From G963701675 sp963701675 (GTDB lineage Bacteria > Planctomycetota > Planctomycetia > Gemmatales > Gemmataceae): a stretch of DNA of 64,000 nt. Under the pieces are notes generated by a model. That model was not told the origin of the DNA and did no database searches. It worked only from the letters and a program-made list of their open reading frames with translations. Shown here piece after piece: positions 26,370 to 35,659 of the stretch. Location of the stretch: positions 5,146,001 to 5,210,000 of the forward strand of contig OY969623.1 in NCBI GenBank assembly GCA_963701675.1, read 5' to 3'. How positions within the stretch are numbered: the stretch's first letter is position 1; every line of letters begins with the position of its first letter. The position numbers were made by a program, and so were the translations under genes.

Positions 26370-26756
26370 ATGATCAAGCTTCCATCGGTGCTGGGCATGG
26401 TTTTATGCGATAGGATGGACTGGACTAGCCGCCCCGGGCAGGTGTCGCTGGTTGACGTGTTTCAAAGTCGGCATTTTGCGACATTTCCGACGCCGGCTCA
26501 ACGCTTTACCGTTTATACGGCGCTGTATGACGGTGTTGGCGAGGGTACAATGGAGATGCTGATATCCCGACTCGAGACCGAGCAGGACATTCTTCAGATA
26601 CGTAGATGGTGTACTTTTCCGGGTCGCAGCTACACGGTGAACCTGGAAACCTTGATAAGAAACTGTGAATTTCCAGCTCCAGGGCAATATTCATTGTCAT
26701 TGAAGTTTGATAACCGGGAGTTGGCACTGCGGTATCTGCGAACCTACCGAGGTTGA
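26370..26756 (+). CDS. Hypothetical protein between hisC and hisB (DUF6941-like)
   Basis: 128 aa, 14 bases after hisC. The outline, LGMVLCDRMDWTSRPGQVSL and LSLKFDNRELALRYLR, resembles the DUF6941 group of small beta-rich proteins (a strand on expression or production of a product, then a sandwich). I do not know a function, and membership is uncertain. Its place inside the his operon suggests co-expression, not a pathway step, because no step is missing a known enzyme here. Confidence 0.6.
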   Translation: MIKLPSVLGMVLCDRMDWTSRPGQVSLVDVFQSRHFATFPTPAQRFTVYTALYDGVGEGTMEMLISRLETEQDILQIRRWCTFPGRSYTVNLETLIRNCEFPAPGQYSLSLKFDNRELALRYLRTYRG

Positions 26757-26764
26757 AAAGGACG

Positions 26765-26999
26765 ATGAGCGTTCCAAAAAGAAGATCGCGCAAGAAAAAA
26801 TCCGCGGAAGGTGACGGGTTGCCATCGCTTGAGGAATTGCTTAAGACCGCACCAATCGAGCACTTACTTTACGGCGTTCCGATGCGGATTGGGCGATGGC
26901 GATGGCGAGGAATGGTCGTACCTTGACGGCCCACTTCCGCGCGACTTCGGCAGCAAGTCTATACCGCCGAATCGGCGGAAGCAGAAACCGTCGAAATGA
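26765..26999 (+). pseudogene. Small basic protein gene with a probable one-base frameshift
   Basis: ATG 26765 begins MSVPKRRSRKKKSAEGDG and LEELLKTAPIEHLLYGVPMRI, then stops early at 26926. In another frame the sequence continues sensibly: GDGDGEEWSYLDGPLPRDFG to TGA 26997-26999. Dropping one G from GGG at 26891-26893 joins the two halves into about 77 aa. The joint falls in a GGCGAT repeat, prone to slippage or reading error. Family not recognised. Confidence 0.55.
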
Positions 27000-27032
27000 A
27001 CCCGGCGTTTAGCGTTTGCAACTCGTAAAAAC

Positions 27033-27620
27033 ATGGCACGCGCTGCCAAAGTACAACGCGATACTACCGAAACCCAAATCGCCCTCGCGCTCCGGCTCGA
27101 CGGCACGGGCCAGGCTGCCGTCAACACCGGCGTCGGCTTCTTCGACCACATGCTCACTCTCCTGGCCAAACACAGCCTCATCGACCTCGACATCAAGGCC
27201 AGCGGTGACTTGCAGGTCGATGCACACCATACGGTGGAAGACGTCGGCATTTGCCTCGGCATGGCGCTGACGGATGCGCTGGGCAATAAGGCAGGCATTC
27301 GTCGCTACGGCAATGCAACAGTCCCGATGGACGAGGCGCTGGTAACTGCCGCAGTCGACTTGAGTGGGCGACCGTTTCTCGTGTGGCAAGCGGATGTGCC
27401 GCATGAAGCTCTCGGGAACTTCAACGCCTCATTAGCGGAAGAGTTCTGGCGGGCCGTGTCGACGCACGGCGCTTTCAATTTGCACGTCATCGGGCACTAC
27501 GGTCGGAACACCCATCACATCATCGAGGCGATTTTCAAGGCGATCGCGCGGGCGCTGCGTCAAGCCGTCGAACTCGATCCCCGTGTCACCGGCGTCCCGT
27601 CCACCAAGGGCGTTCTCTAA
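27033..27620 (+). CDS. hisB: Imidazoleglycerol-phosphate dehydratase
   Basis: 195 aa, the monofunctional length (no phosphatase domain). HisB dehydrates IGP using two manganese ions. Metal-binding signatures FFDHMLTLLAKHS and DAHHTVEDVGICLG are present, repeated in FWRAVSTHGAFNLHV and GRNTHHIIEAIFKA. With hisD and hisC upstream this forms a partial histidine operon; other his genes are not in this window. Confidence 0.97.
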   Translation: MARAAKVQRDTTETQIALALRLDGTGQAAVNTGVGFFDHMLTLLAKHSLIDLDIKASGDLQVDAHHTVEDVGICLGMALTDALGNKAGIRRYGNATVPMDEALVTAAVDLSGRPFLVWQADVPHEALGNFNASLAEEFWRAVSTHGAFNLHVIGHYGRNTHHIIEAIFKAIARALRQAVELDPRVTGVPSTKGVL

Positions 27621-27695
27621 AGCCGCTTGCGGCTTCGCGCTTCCCCGGTTACGTTTGAGAGTGCGACTAATTCACCGTAACCGGAGGAAATCCAC

Positions 27696-27896
27696 ATGTC
27701 ACCCGAAAGTCCCGATCGCCAGCAGTTGAAAGTTCGCGAGTTCATGGGCTTGTTGCCGTTGACCGTGGAACTGGCCGGGCTCCCGCATGCCGACGCCGGC
27801 CATTACTACAACGAAAGCCAAATCGAAGCACGGGCGATCACCATTCGCCTGGCGTACAAGGTAGCACGGCAAATCGTTTTAGAAGTGGCGAAATAG
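27696..27896 (+). CDS. Small conserved-looking hypothetical protein
   Basis: 66 aa, ATG 27696 with GGAGGAAAT upstream. Sequence MGLLPLTVELAGLPHADAGH and ESQIEARAITIRLAYK is soluble and mixed alpha/beta in look. No motif recognised. It follows hisB by 75 bases and may be the last gene of that transcript. Confidence 0.65.
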   Translation: MSPESPDRQQLKVREFMGLLPLTVELAGLPHADAGHYYNESQIEARAITIRLAYKVARQIVLEVAK

Positions 27897-27940
27897 GCTA
27901 GTGTCGGTCACCTACCTAGTGATGTGTAGGGTCAATAATA

Positions 27941-28000
27941 GGGTGCCATGCTCACGGCCTTGCGTGAGCATGCCCGCTCAAAGCAGCGGGCATGGCACCC
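27941..28000. repeat. Cloverleaf-like palindrome next to acpS
   Basis: Outer arms GGGTGCCATGC (27941-27951) and GCATGGCACCC (27990-28000) enclose two smaller hairpins, TGCTCACG...CGTGAGCA and TGCCCGCT...AGCGGGCA. Together they make a three-way junction. It sits just beyond the 3' end of acpS on the minus strand. It shares the TGCCA/TGGCA ends of the other palindromes here. Confidence 0.8.
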
Positions 28001-28004
28001 AACC

Positions 28005-28400
28005 TTATGTCGGCGGGGCGCCGCGAACGGCAATCGCGAACGCCGTCGCGTACGCTCGTGAATGCGAAATGGAGATGAGGACGTCGGTCACGCGGAGCTT
28101 CTTCGCTCGTTCCAACGTACCGGCGCGAAGTTTGACGCTCGGCTTGCCGGCTGGGTCGACGCAAACTTCCATATCGTTCCAACTGATGCCGCGGCTCCAG
28201 CCCGTGCCGAGACTCTTCAAGATGGCCTCTTTTGCCGCCCAACGCCCGGCGAAGTGTTGCATCGCGTGCTTGCGGGTATGGCAGTAGTGAATCTCGCGCT
28301 CGGTGTAGACCCGCGTCAAGAAAACTTCGCCATGCTTCTCGATCATCCGCCCCACGCGAAGACACTCGACAATGTCGGTGCCGATGCCGATGATTTCCAT
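28005..28400 (-). CDS. acpS: Holo-[acyl-carrier-protein] synthase
   Basis: 131 aa. AcpS transfers 4'-phosphopantetheine from CoA to ACP. Signatures: the N-terminal IIGIGTDIVEC (magnesium-binding Asp), and FAGRWAAKEAILKSLG (catalytic WAAKEA). The C-terminus ISISHSRAYATAFAI matches the family. Normal length. Confidence 0.96.
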   Translation of the reverse strand: MEIIGIGTDIVECLRVGRMIEKHGEVFLTRVYTEREIHYCHTRKHAMQHFAGRWAAKEAILKSLGTGWSRGISWNDMEVCVDPAGKPSVKLRAGTLERAKKLRVTDVLISISHSRAYATAFAIAVRGAPPT

Positions 28401-28443
28401 GATTCGGCTGTGTCTCCGTTTCCAAATGGCTCAGAATCAACAC

Positions 28444-28836
28444 TTAAGGTGAGTAGACAGTCTTCCAGACCTTGATTTCCACAAGGTCGGCGTCACGGTT
28501 GAAAAACCAGACGGCACTAACAAACGTCGTCCGGAAACCGTCTCTATAATGGCCAACCGTGGCATACAAAAAGTTGTCCGCTCCGATTCTCTGCAGATCA
28601 TCTTCTAGGCGAACGCCAGGCTGCATCTCTGTTGTTGTCTCCCAGCCCCTTGCACGAGCCAGCGCATCGATTCGTTGCCGATGGCTGCCTAACGGCGTGT
28701 ACTCAAACAGTGACGCTCTGATACTATCCGACGGTTTTCGCAGCGGATTCAAAAGGCGCACACCCACGAGTGCCGCAATGAGTAGTGCAATCGTCAGACA
28801 CGCGGTCCAGAGAATCGTGCGAGTTCGCATCGCCAT
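28444..28836 (-). CDS. Hypothetical protein with one N-terminal membrane segment
   Basis: 130 aa. Residues about 5-30 are hydrophobic (ILWTACLTIALLIAALVGV), a signal anchor. The rest includes HRQRIDALARARGWE and FLYATVGHYRDGF, with no recognised motif. Located 43 bases upstream of acpS on the same strand, with probable co-transcription. Confidence 0.65.
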   Translation of the reverse strand: MAMRTRTILWTACLTIALLIAALVGVRLLNPLRKPSDSIRASLFEYTPLGSHRQRIDALARARGWETTTEMQPGVRLEDDLQRIGADNFLYATVGHYRDGFRTTFVSAVWFFNRDADLVEIKVWKTVYSP

Positions 28837-28868
28837 TCACTCGCCGGTCGGTTCTGGCGCAATCGGAA

Positions 28869-29063
28869 TCACGAATCGGTACTAGACTGCATACACGCCC
28901 GAACGTCTGCTTCGCTGATGTCTGGAAAATAGTCACGCACAATGATCTCGAAGTTTATCCCCTCACGGATGAGTTCCAAGACGCAATGTACCGGGATGCG
29001 CGTACCGGCCACACATGGTTTGCCGAAATGGACTTGCGGATCAATCGAAATCCGATTCTTCAT
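28869..29063 (-). CDS. DUF433 protein (antitoxin-like), without a partner
   Basis: 64 aa from ATG 29063. It matches DUF433: ISIDPQVHFGKPCVAGTRIP and VLELIREGINFEIIVRDYFP. These HTH-containing proteins are usually paired with a DUF5615 PIN-like toxin, as at 56201-56893. No such gene follows here; the 33 bases to the next gene leave no room. It is an orphan or relic. Confidence 0.75.
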   Translation of the reverse strand: MKNRISIDPQVHFGKPCVAGTRIPVHCVLELIREGINFEIIVRDYFPDISEADVRACMQSSTDS

Positions 29064-29229
29064 ATCACGGCTTTCATCGTAAGGGACGGTCCGCGTCCAT
29101 ACTAGCATACACAACCGTTGCCGGCACCGTTGCCTAAGTGGTTCGACGTGTTCCCCTCATATCCCTAGGGTCGGTCGTCCCGTACAATCCAAAGGAGGGA
29201 TTTATTGTTCCAAAGGAATGGATTCATAA

Positions 29230-31432
29230 ATGCACGATCTCCTTCACGATCTCACTCCCGCTCAGCGCGACGCGGTGACCCATTTCGAGGGCCCGTTGTT
29301 GATCCTCGCGGGCGCCGGCAGCGGCAAGACGCGAGTCATCACCCGACGCGTGGCGTATTTGTTGCAGCAAGGCGTTCGTCCGTACAGTATTCTCGCGATC
29401 ACTTTCACCAACAAAGCGGCCGGGGAGATGCGGCAGCGGATTGAGGCCATCGTGCCGAATTCGCGTGTTTGGATCAGCACCTTTCACAGCCTCGGCGCGC
29501 GACTATTGCGACAATACGCCGACCGTATGTCCCTGGCGCGAAACTTCACGATTTACGATCAGGACGACCGCGAGAAAGTAATCAAGTATGCCTTGAATGC
29601 CGCGGGCATCGACAACACGCGCTTCACCCCGCAGGCGATTCAAGCTGCGATAAGCAAGGCGAAGAATCAATTACAGAACCCGGATCGTTACGCAGCATCG
29701 GCGAGTGACTTTTTCACGCAGACCGTCGCCGGCATCTACCCGGTGTACGAACGGCGAATGCGCGATGCCAACGCCCTCGACTTTGACGACCTGCTCTATT
29801 GGCCAGCCATGGCCCTTCGCCACGACCCGGAGCTGCGCGGAACTCGACGCGCGTTTCCGTTATGTGCTTATCGATGAATATCAAGATACCAACACGGCTC
29901 AGTACGCCATCGCCCGCGGATTGACGACCGACCATCCAAACCTTTGCGTGGTCGGCGATCCGGATCAAAGTATCTACGGCTGGCGCGGCTCCAATATCCG
30001 CAATATCCTCGAGTTCGAGCAGGATTATCCCAACACGCGCGTCATTACACTGGACCGAAACTATCGCAGCACGAAGGCCATTCTCGACGCGGCGAGTCAC
30101 CTCATCGCGTTCAACCGCAATCGCAAACCGAAGGGGCTCGTGACCGACCGAACGGCCGGCCAACCGGTGTCGGTGCTCAGCTTTGCCACGGGACTCGACG
30201 AAGCGGACGGCATCGCCCGCCGGATTCGCGAGGCCGTCGATTCCGACAAGTGGCGTTATCGCGACCATGCGATCTTCGTTCGCATTAACGCATTGTCCCG
30301 TGCTCTCGAAACGGCGTTTATCCGCCAACGCATTCCCTACCAGATTGTCCGCGGCCTGGCGTTTTTCGAACGGAAAGAAAACCGCGACGTCTTGGCGTAC
30401 TTGCGGCTCCTCATTAACCCGCGTGACAATGTGTCGTTCCTGCGTGTGGTGAACGAGCCGGTCCGCGGCATCGGCAAGGTTTCATTGGAACATTTGCGTG
30501 CCTACGCCGAGCCACGGGAAATGAGCCTCTTGGCGGCAGCGGGTGACGTCGACAACATCCCGGCCATCAAAGGCAAAGCCGCTCTTGGCCTACGCAACTT
30601 CGCACGGATCATGAACGAGTTGTCCGGGTTTCACGACTTGCCTCCTGAGGACGTCATCCGTCAGGTGTTGGATCGAACGGGCTACCGCCAGATGCTTGCC
30701 ACCGACGATACCCAGGATCAGGAACGGCTGGCCAACATCGAGGAACTTATCACGGCCACTCGGCAGTTCACCGCAGAAGACACGGACCGCACGCTTGCGG
30801 ACTTTTTGGAAAACATTACCCTTGCCAGCGACGTCGACGGCTGGGACGAGGAACAGGATTGCGTGGCGGTCATGACTTTGCACGCGGCCAAGGGGCTGGA
30901 GTTTCCCGTGGTTTTCATGGCCGCCGTCGAAGAAGGTCTCTTACCGCACGAACGCAGCCGAAACGATGAAGCGGAGCTCGAAGAAGAACGCCGGCTTGCC
31001 TTCGTGGGAATGACGCGCGCGAAAGAGGAACTCTACCTTTGTCATGCTCACCAGCGTGACTTCCGCGGCAGTGTCCGCTTCGCCATCGAGAGCACTTTTC
31101 TTCGTGAGCTTCCGGACGATGTCGAACGAACGGATTTGGCGTCGACTTCCATTTCGTTACACCCGTTCCAACAATGGCGTGGCGGCAGCCCCGCAGCGGA
31201 GTCGGGATGGGTTGACGCCGGTGTTCGTCGACAGCCTAAGTCCGATACGTTCGGCGACCGACCTGTCTACGCGGAGGGTGCCTTGGTGCGCCACGAAACG
31301 TACGGCCAAGGGCGCGTAACCGAGGTGAACGGTTACGGCGCCGCGCAGAAAATCAAAATCCGCTTCTCCCGTCACGGGGAAAAGACGTTCATCGCCGAGA
31401 AGGCAAAACTCGTCGTCGTCCGCGCCGTCTAG
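29230..31432 (+). pseudogene. pcrA: UvrD/PcrA-type superfamily-1 DNA helicase, frame broken near 29838
   Basis: The first frame (from ATG 29230) has Walker A GAGSGKTRVITRR, motif Ia AITFTNKAAGEMR and IVPNSRVWISTFHSLG, and ends wrongly after ALRHDPELRG. The second frame carries on from AELDARFRYVLIDEYQDTN (Walker B) through VGDPDQSIYGWRGSN, VMTLHAAKGLEF and VGMTRAKEELYL to TAG 31432, with a C-terminal KLVVVRAV. The break is at GCGCGG (29835-29840); two extra bases (GC) there would restore ELRAELDARF. Total about 733 aa when mended, normal for PcrA. Either a real lesion or a sequence error. Confidence 0.85.
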
Positions 31433-31463
31433 TTTAGCCGCGGTTCGCAGAACCGATTCAGCC

Positions 31464-31596
31464 GTGCCACGACGTGCCGGAGTACCGTCACGTCGTGGCA
31501 TCGGGCGTAATCGGAATCCACTTGTGCGTTTCGGAGTCGAGGAGCAACCGATAACGGCCGGCACGACGTGGCGGAGTGCCGCCACGTCGTGGCACG
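31464..31596. repeat. Two palindromes of the GTGCCACGACGTG family
   Basis: 31464-31500 and 31561-31596 each form a hairpin with CACGACGTG/CACGTCGTG arms around a GGAGT loop. They separate the helicase gene from the beta-helix protein gene. The same family occurs at 60706-61050. Confidence 0.82.
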
Positions 31597-31614
31597 TCAC
31601 GGTGAAAAAAATCC

Positions 31615-33975
31615 TTACTTCAAGTCCGCCAGCGCTTCCAACCAAGCTTCATCGGCAGGTCGCGCGTGCGCCAGCATTCGGGCAGTGGAATTGCCCACGG
31701 GTGCGCGAGACGGCTCCGCGTCCGTCGTCATCGGTCGAGCGAATTCAGGCGCCGATTGACGGGCTTCCGAAAGCCTGGCGATGGTCCGTACCGGCTGCGT
31801 GCCGGTCGAAAACGGCGCTTTGTTGTTGTCCTCGTCATCGCCTGGTGAGGTGATGGAACTAGTTCCACCGACCTGTTCACACGCGGAAAACTCCGAGGTG
31901 TTTCCGGCCGGGTCGGTCGCGGTCGCGGTCGTGTAGTCACCGGCAGGCACCGGCACGCTGAACGTCGGCGCGAACGTTCCTTGGCCTGCACTATCGGTTG
32001 TTGCCGTGGTGCTGGCGCGGTAGATTTCGCCTTCACCGAAACCGGATGGATCGCACATCGAATTCGAGAAGAAATCGATCGTGTACGTGGTGTTCGGCGC
32101 CGCGGTCAAGGTCCCCGTAAAGGCAACCGAGCCGGGGCTTGCCATTGCCGAGGTCAGAACCGGCGCCGGCTGGTTGTTATTCCCTCCGTCGTCCAGTTCA
32201 ATTCCAAGTTCCTCGTTAGAGAAAATGCGGTTGACGCGGATCGCAATGCCGATGGTGTCATTGACGTAAACGCCGGCATGGCCGTTGAACGCGATGATAT
32301 TCCCTGCGCCTGCTGCCGCGCCGCCGATGTTGTTGGAGTCCGCGCCCAATAGTGCCGCGACGCCGGGGCCGCCGTTGCCGAGATCAAGAGTTCCCGTCGC
32401 GTTCGTGCCGATGGAGTTGCCAAGGATCTGGTTGCCGGTGACGCCTGTGCCGATGAGCGACAATCCGTTTACGGCATTGCCAGAGATGAGATTTCGCGTG
32501 ATGGCTGTCGTGCCACCGATCGTGTTGTTGCTGGCCCCGTAAAGCAGCGAAAGACCGGCGCCGTTGGCGAGCTTGACCGTACCGGTCACGTCGGTGCCGA
32601 TGAAGTTGCCCTGCACGCGGTTGTTGGAGGTATTGGTCCCGATCAATGCGACGCCCGTTAGAAAGTTGCCGGAGATCGTATTGCGGGAGTTCACGTTGCA
32701 CGGCATGGGAGCTTGCGGGCAACCGACGTGGTTGTTCTGTGCTCCGGAATCGATAGTGACTCCGGATAAGTTCGGGAGCTTGGCGGTGCCCGCGGCGTTC
32801 GTGCCGATGCGGTTGCCTTGAACCCGATTAATCGTGGAACCGACGCCGCTGATCCGAACACCGCTCCCGCCGTTAGCGGCAATGACGTTGACGGCGGTCG
32901 GTTGTGGTCCACCCAGGGTGATGTTCGAGGCATTGTCGATAAAGACGCCATCGAGGCCGTTGCCGAGCGCCATCGTGCCCGTGAAATCGGTGCCGATGAA
33001 GTTGTTGCCGACGCGGACCCCGTTGGCGACGGCGTTCAGGTACACCCCGTAGTGGGAGTTTCCGGAGATCCAGTTGCCCTCGTTGGCCAGGCCGCCGCCG
33101 ACGGCGCTGATGGCGACGCCGGCGCCGAAAATGACGCCGGTGCGATTGCCAATCTTGGCATTACCCGCCGCATTCAGACCGATGAAATTCTGACGGACAA
33201 AAATGTTCTGCACTCCCGTTCCGATCACATTGACGCCGGCGTTGCCGTTGCCCGAGATGAGATTCCCTTGCGGTCGGGAGTTGCCGCCGACGGTGTTGCT
33301 CGTCGCGTTAACGAGAACGCCGTCACCGCTGTTGCCGAGCGCGCTGGTCCCGGCGGCATTCGTGCCTACATAGTTCCCCTCAATGATGTTGCCGCTCCCG
33401 ATGCCGATATGAATCCCGGTCGTATTTCCGGATACCAGATTTCGTACGGCCGCGGTCGTGCCGCCGATTTGGTTGGCGAGGCTGTCAATTTTCAATCCGG
33501 TGCCATTGGCGACTTTGGAAGTACCACTCGCATTCGTGCCAATGAAGTTCCCCGTAATGATGTTGGACCCGGCGCTTTGCAGATGTATACCGATCCCGGT
33601 CGTGAATCCGTTAATGTTCAAACCCCGCACGGTGCTGCCGCCGCCGGTGATGTTCAGCCCCGTTGCGCTTTGGATTTTCGATCCGGAAAGCACAATGCGC
33701 GGCGTAGTTCCGGACCCGGGTTGCGTCGTACCGTCGATGAGCACTGGATCGGTGACGGCCGGCAACGCGGTCTTCGGCGTAATCGTCTTTACGCCGCTGC
33801 CGATGTTGAAGGCAATGGTGTCGAGCCCGACCGTGGCGTTGGCGTCGATAATCGCCTGGCGAAAAGAACCCGACCCTGCGTCGTTGGTGTTGGCCACGGT
33901 GAACGTGCTCAGCAATGTTCGATTTTCCAGCGACTCGAGGCGCAGACGCGAGATGAAACGGGTGGAGCGCGGCAT
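31615..33975 (-). CDS. Surface protein with beta-helix repeats (LEPR-XLL-like N-terminus)
   Basis: 786 aa from ATG 33975 (AAAGGAG upstream). N-terminus RLRLESLENRTLLSTFTV is the planctomycete surface-protein motif. A CSLREAI-like start (NDAGSGSFRQAIIDAN) leads into about fifteen repeats of NxIxGNxIGTNxxGTxxLxN spaced 40-50 residues, with the periodic ISGN and GVxLIGTG steps of a right-handed parallel beta-helix. A final domain (SPGSVAFTGTLTA, ATATDPAGNTSEFSA) resembles an Ig-like fold, followed by an acidic/basic tail. Likely exported and cell-surface; ligand unknown. The coding DNA itself is repetitive. Confidence 0.88.
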   Translation of the reverse strand: MPRSTRFISRLRLESLENRTLLSTFTVANTNDAGSGSFRQAIIDANATVGLDTIAFNIGSGVKTITPKTALPAVTDPVLIDGTTQPGSGTTPRIVLSGSKIQSATGLNITGGGSTVRGLNINGFTTGIGIHLQSAGSNIITGNFIGTNASGTSKVANGTGLKIDSLANQIGGTTAAVRNLVSGNTTGIHIGIGSGNIIEGNYVGTNAAGTSALGNSGDGVLVNATSNTVGGNSRPQGNLISGNGNAGVNVIGTGVQNIFVRQNFIGLNAAGNAKIGNRTGVIFGAGVAISAVGGGLANEGNWISGNSHYGVYLNAVANGVRVGNNFIGTDFTGTMALGNGLDGVFIDNASNITLGGPQPTAVNVIAANGGSGVRISGVGSTINRVQGNRIGTNAAGTAKLPNLSGVTIDSGAQNNHVGCPQAPMPCNVNSRNTISGNFLTGVALIGTNTSNNRVQGNFIGTDVTGTVKLANGAGLSLLYGASNNTIGGTTAITRNLISGNAVNGLSLIGTGVTGNQILGNSIGTNATGTLDLGNGGPGVAALLGADSNNIGGAAAGAGNIIAFNGHAGVYVNDTIGIAIRVNRIFSNEELGIELDDGGNNNQPAPVLTSAMASPGSVAFTGTLTAAPNTTYTIDFFSNSMCDPSGFGEGEIYRASTTATTDSAGQGTFAPTFSVPVPAGDYTTATATDPAGNTSEFSACEQVGGTSSITSPGDDEDNNKAPFSTGTQPVRTIARLSEARQSAPEFARPMTTDAEPSRAPVGNSTARMLAHARPADEAWLEALADLK

Positions 33976-34123
33976 TGGGGTAACTCCTTTTAGGCGAAGA
34001 CAACTCGTGTTGGAAAATTGTTGGGTAATTATATGGACGAGGACGAGATAGACGTAATGGACTGCCCGCTCCACCTTTGTCAGGCCGGACACGCGTCAGA
34101 ATCGGTCGTAAAACATCTCCTGC

Positions 34124-34966
34124 ATGTTCACGCTTAGCGCATTCGCCGACGAGATTGATCCCGACCCTGAACGCCAGGTTGCAGTTCTAGACTCCTGCGG
34201 CATTCGGCATATCGAGTTACGCTCGATTCACAAGATCAACGTGCTCGACCTGACGGACTTGCAGGTGGCTGAGTTGAAGTCGCTCCTCGAGCGTCATGAA
34301 ATGCGCTTGAGCGCGATCGGTTCGCCGATCGGCAAGATCGCCATCGACCAACCGTTTGCACCGCATCTGAAGCGGTTTGAGCGTGCCATCGAACTGGCAA
34401 AGACGTTTGGCACGCGCAACATTCGCATATTTAGTTACTACCTTCCGGACGGCGGCGAATGGGATAACTGGCGGCGGGACGTGCTCGACCGGATGTGGCA
34501 AAAACTAAGACTCGCGGAGAAGGCCGACGTGCGCCTCATCCACGAAAATGAGCACCGCATCTACGGCGACGATCCGGAACGCGTCAAGGATTTGATGGAA
34601 ACGGTTCTGGAACAGAGTGACCAGCGCTACTTCGGCGCGGTATACGACCCGGCGAATTATGTTTTCTGCGGCTACGATCCGCTTAAGGGGTGGGAATTAA
34701 CCAAACCCTGGACGGTCCACTTTCACATAAAAGACTGGGTTCGCGGCGAATCTCACGGCCGGTTGGCCGGGCAAGGCGATGGCCGCATCCCCGCCGTCAT
34801 GGCCGATGCCGTAAGGATGAACTACGACGGCTTCGCCACGCTCGAGCCGCACCTGCTCGGCGGCGGTCCAACGGGCGGCGTGACCGGCCCCGAACGGTTC
34901 CCCGAAGCGGTCGCCGCCTATCGGGCAATTCTCGATCAGGTGGGCGCCGTCGAAAGGAAAGGATGA
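34124..34966 (+). CDS. Sugar phosphate isomerase/epimerase-like TIM-barrel protein
   Basis: 280 aa. N-terminus LSAFADEIDPDPERQVAVL, metal-binding Glu/His residues in HIELRSIHK, RLIHENEHRIYGDDPE, GAVYDPANYVF and VHFHIKDW, and a final FATLEPHLLGG. This is the xylose-isomerase-like (AP endonuclease 2) barrel. The substrate is unknown. It is transcribed away from the beta-helix gene, which starts 149 bases to the left. Confidence 0.88.
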   Translation: MFTLSAFADEIDPDPERQVAVLDSCGIRHIELRSIHKINVLDLTDLQVAELKSLLERHEMRLSAIGSPIGKIAIDQPFAPHLKRFERAIELAKTFGTRNIRIFSYYLPDGGEWDNWRRDVLDRMWQKLRLAEKADVRLIHENEHRIYGDDPERVKDLMETVLEQSDQRYFGAVYDPANYVFCGYDPLKGWELTKPWTVHFHIKDWVRGESHGRLAGQGDGRIPAVMADAVRMNYDGFATLEPHLLGGGPTGGVTGPERFPEAVAAYRAILDQVGAVERKG

Positions 34967-35175
34967 AGGATGAACCAAAAACTGGCTGCGCAACGGCCGC
35001 CATCCTTCCATAGAAATGCATCGCAAGTATCAAAGAACAACTGCCGCCGCTTTTTTTCCGATTCATCCTTCATCCTTCATCCTTCATACTTCCCAAGCCG
35101 CTTGATTCAAACGGAGAACATGATAGGCTTAGTTGTCTGACACGAAGTCGGGAGCACGATTAACGAGGACCCATC
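34967..35175. other. Intergenic stretch with GGATGAA repeats
   Basis: Between the isomerase gene and the STAS gene. AAGGATGAAGGATGAA at 34958-34973 and TTCATCCTTCATCCTTCATC at about 35064-35083 are inverted copies, so a long hairpin is possible. No gene is seen. Similar GGATGAAGG stutters are common in planctomycete intergenic DNA. Confidence 0.55.
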
Positions 35176-35556
35176 ATGCCAACGGATACTTCTCACGGCG
35201 AGTCCTTTCGGGTTGATCGGCACGGTGATATTGCGGTGATTGTCCCGTCGCCGGAAGTGGAGAGCATGCAAGACAGCCTGATGCAGCAGGCCGCCGAGAT
35301 GGTGTTGGCGCCCTTAAAAGACGATCCGCCGACCGGATTGATCATCGATCTGAGCCAGGTCAAATACTTTGGTTCGGTGTTCATCTCCTTCTTGTTGAAA
35401 TGCCACATGTTGGCCAAACGGCAGGGCAGCGAAATCGTCCTCGCCGGCGCATCGGAGCGGTGCCGCGAACTGCTATCGGTAACGGACTTGGACAAGCTGT
35501 GGGCCTTGTACGATACGCGGAAAGAGGCCATGGATGTGCTGGCCGGCTCCGATTGA
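35176..35556 (+). CDS. STAS-domain protein (anti-sigma factor antagonist-like)
   Basis: 126 aa. Pattern of a single STAS domain: IAVIVPSPEVESMQD, LIIDLSQVKYFGSVFISFLL, EIVLAGASERCRELLSVTDL. The usual phospho-acceptor position falls at GSVF, so a Ser is present. Such proteins act in partner-switching with an anti-sigma kinase; no kinase of the RsbW type is nearby. Confidence 0.85.
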   Translation: MPTDTSHGESFRVDRHGDIAVIVPSPEVESMQDSLMQQAAEMVLAPLKDDPPTGLIIDLSQVKYFGSVFISFLLKCHMLAKRQGSEIVLAGASERCRELLSVTDLDKLWALYDTRKEAMDVLAGSD

Positions 35557-35659
35557 AGACTGAAATCATGGATGCGCTGCCGAGAACCCATCGATCACCT
35601 CATCCCCCCTCGTCGTCCACTCCGTCCGGCACGCCGCCGTTAAGTAATAAGGACTTTGG

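Noticed and set aside
31615..33975. CRISPR-like periodicity
   Set aside because: The repeats are about 135 bp, translated, and vary in step with a beta-helix protein; no short identical repeats with unique spacers.
32818..33993. A 391-codon plus-strand frame
   Set aside because: It mirrors the repetitive beta-helix gene on the other strand, so its periodicity is borrowed; no start site or family.
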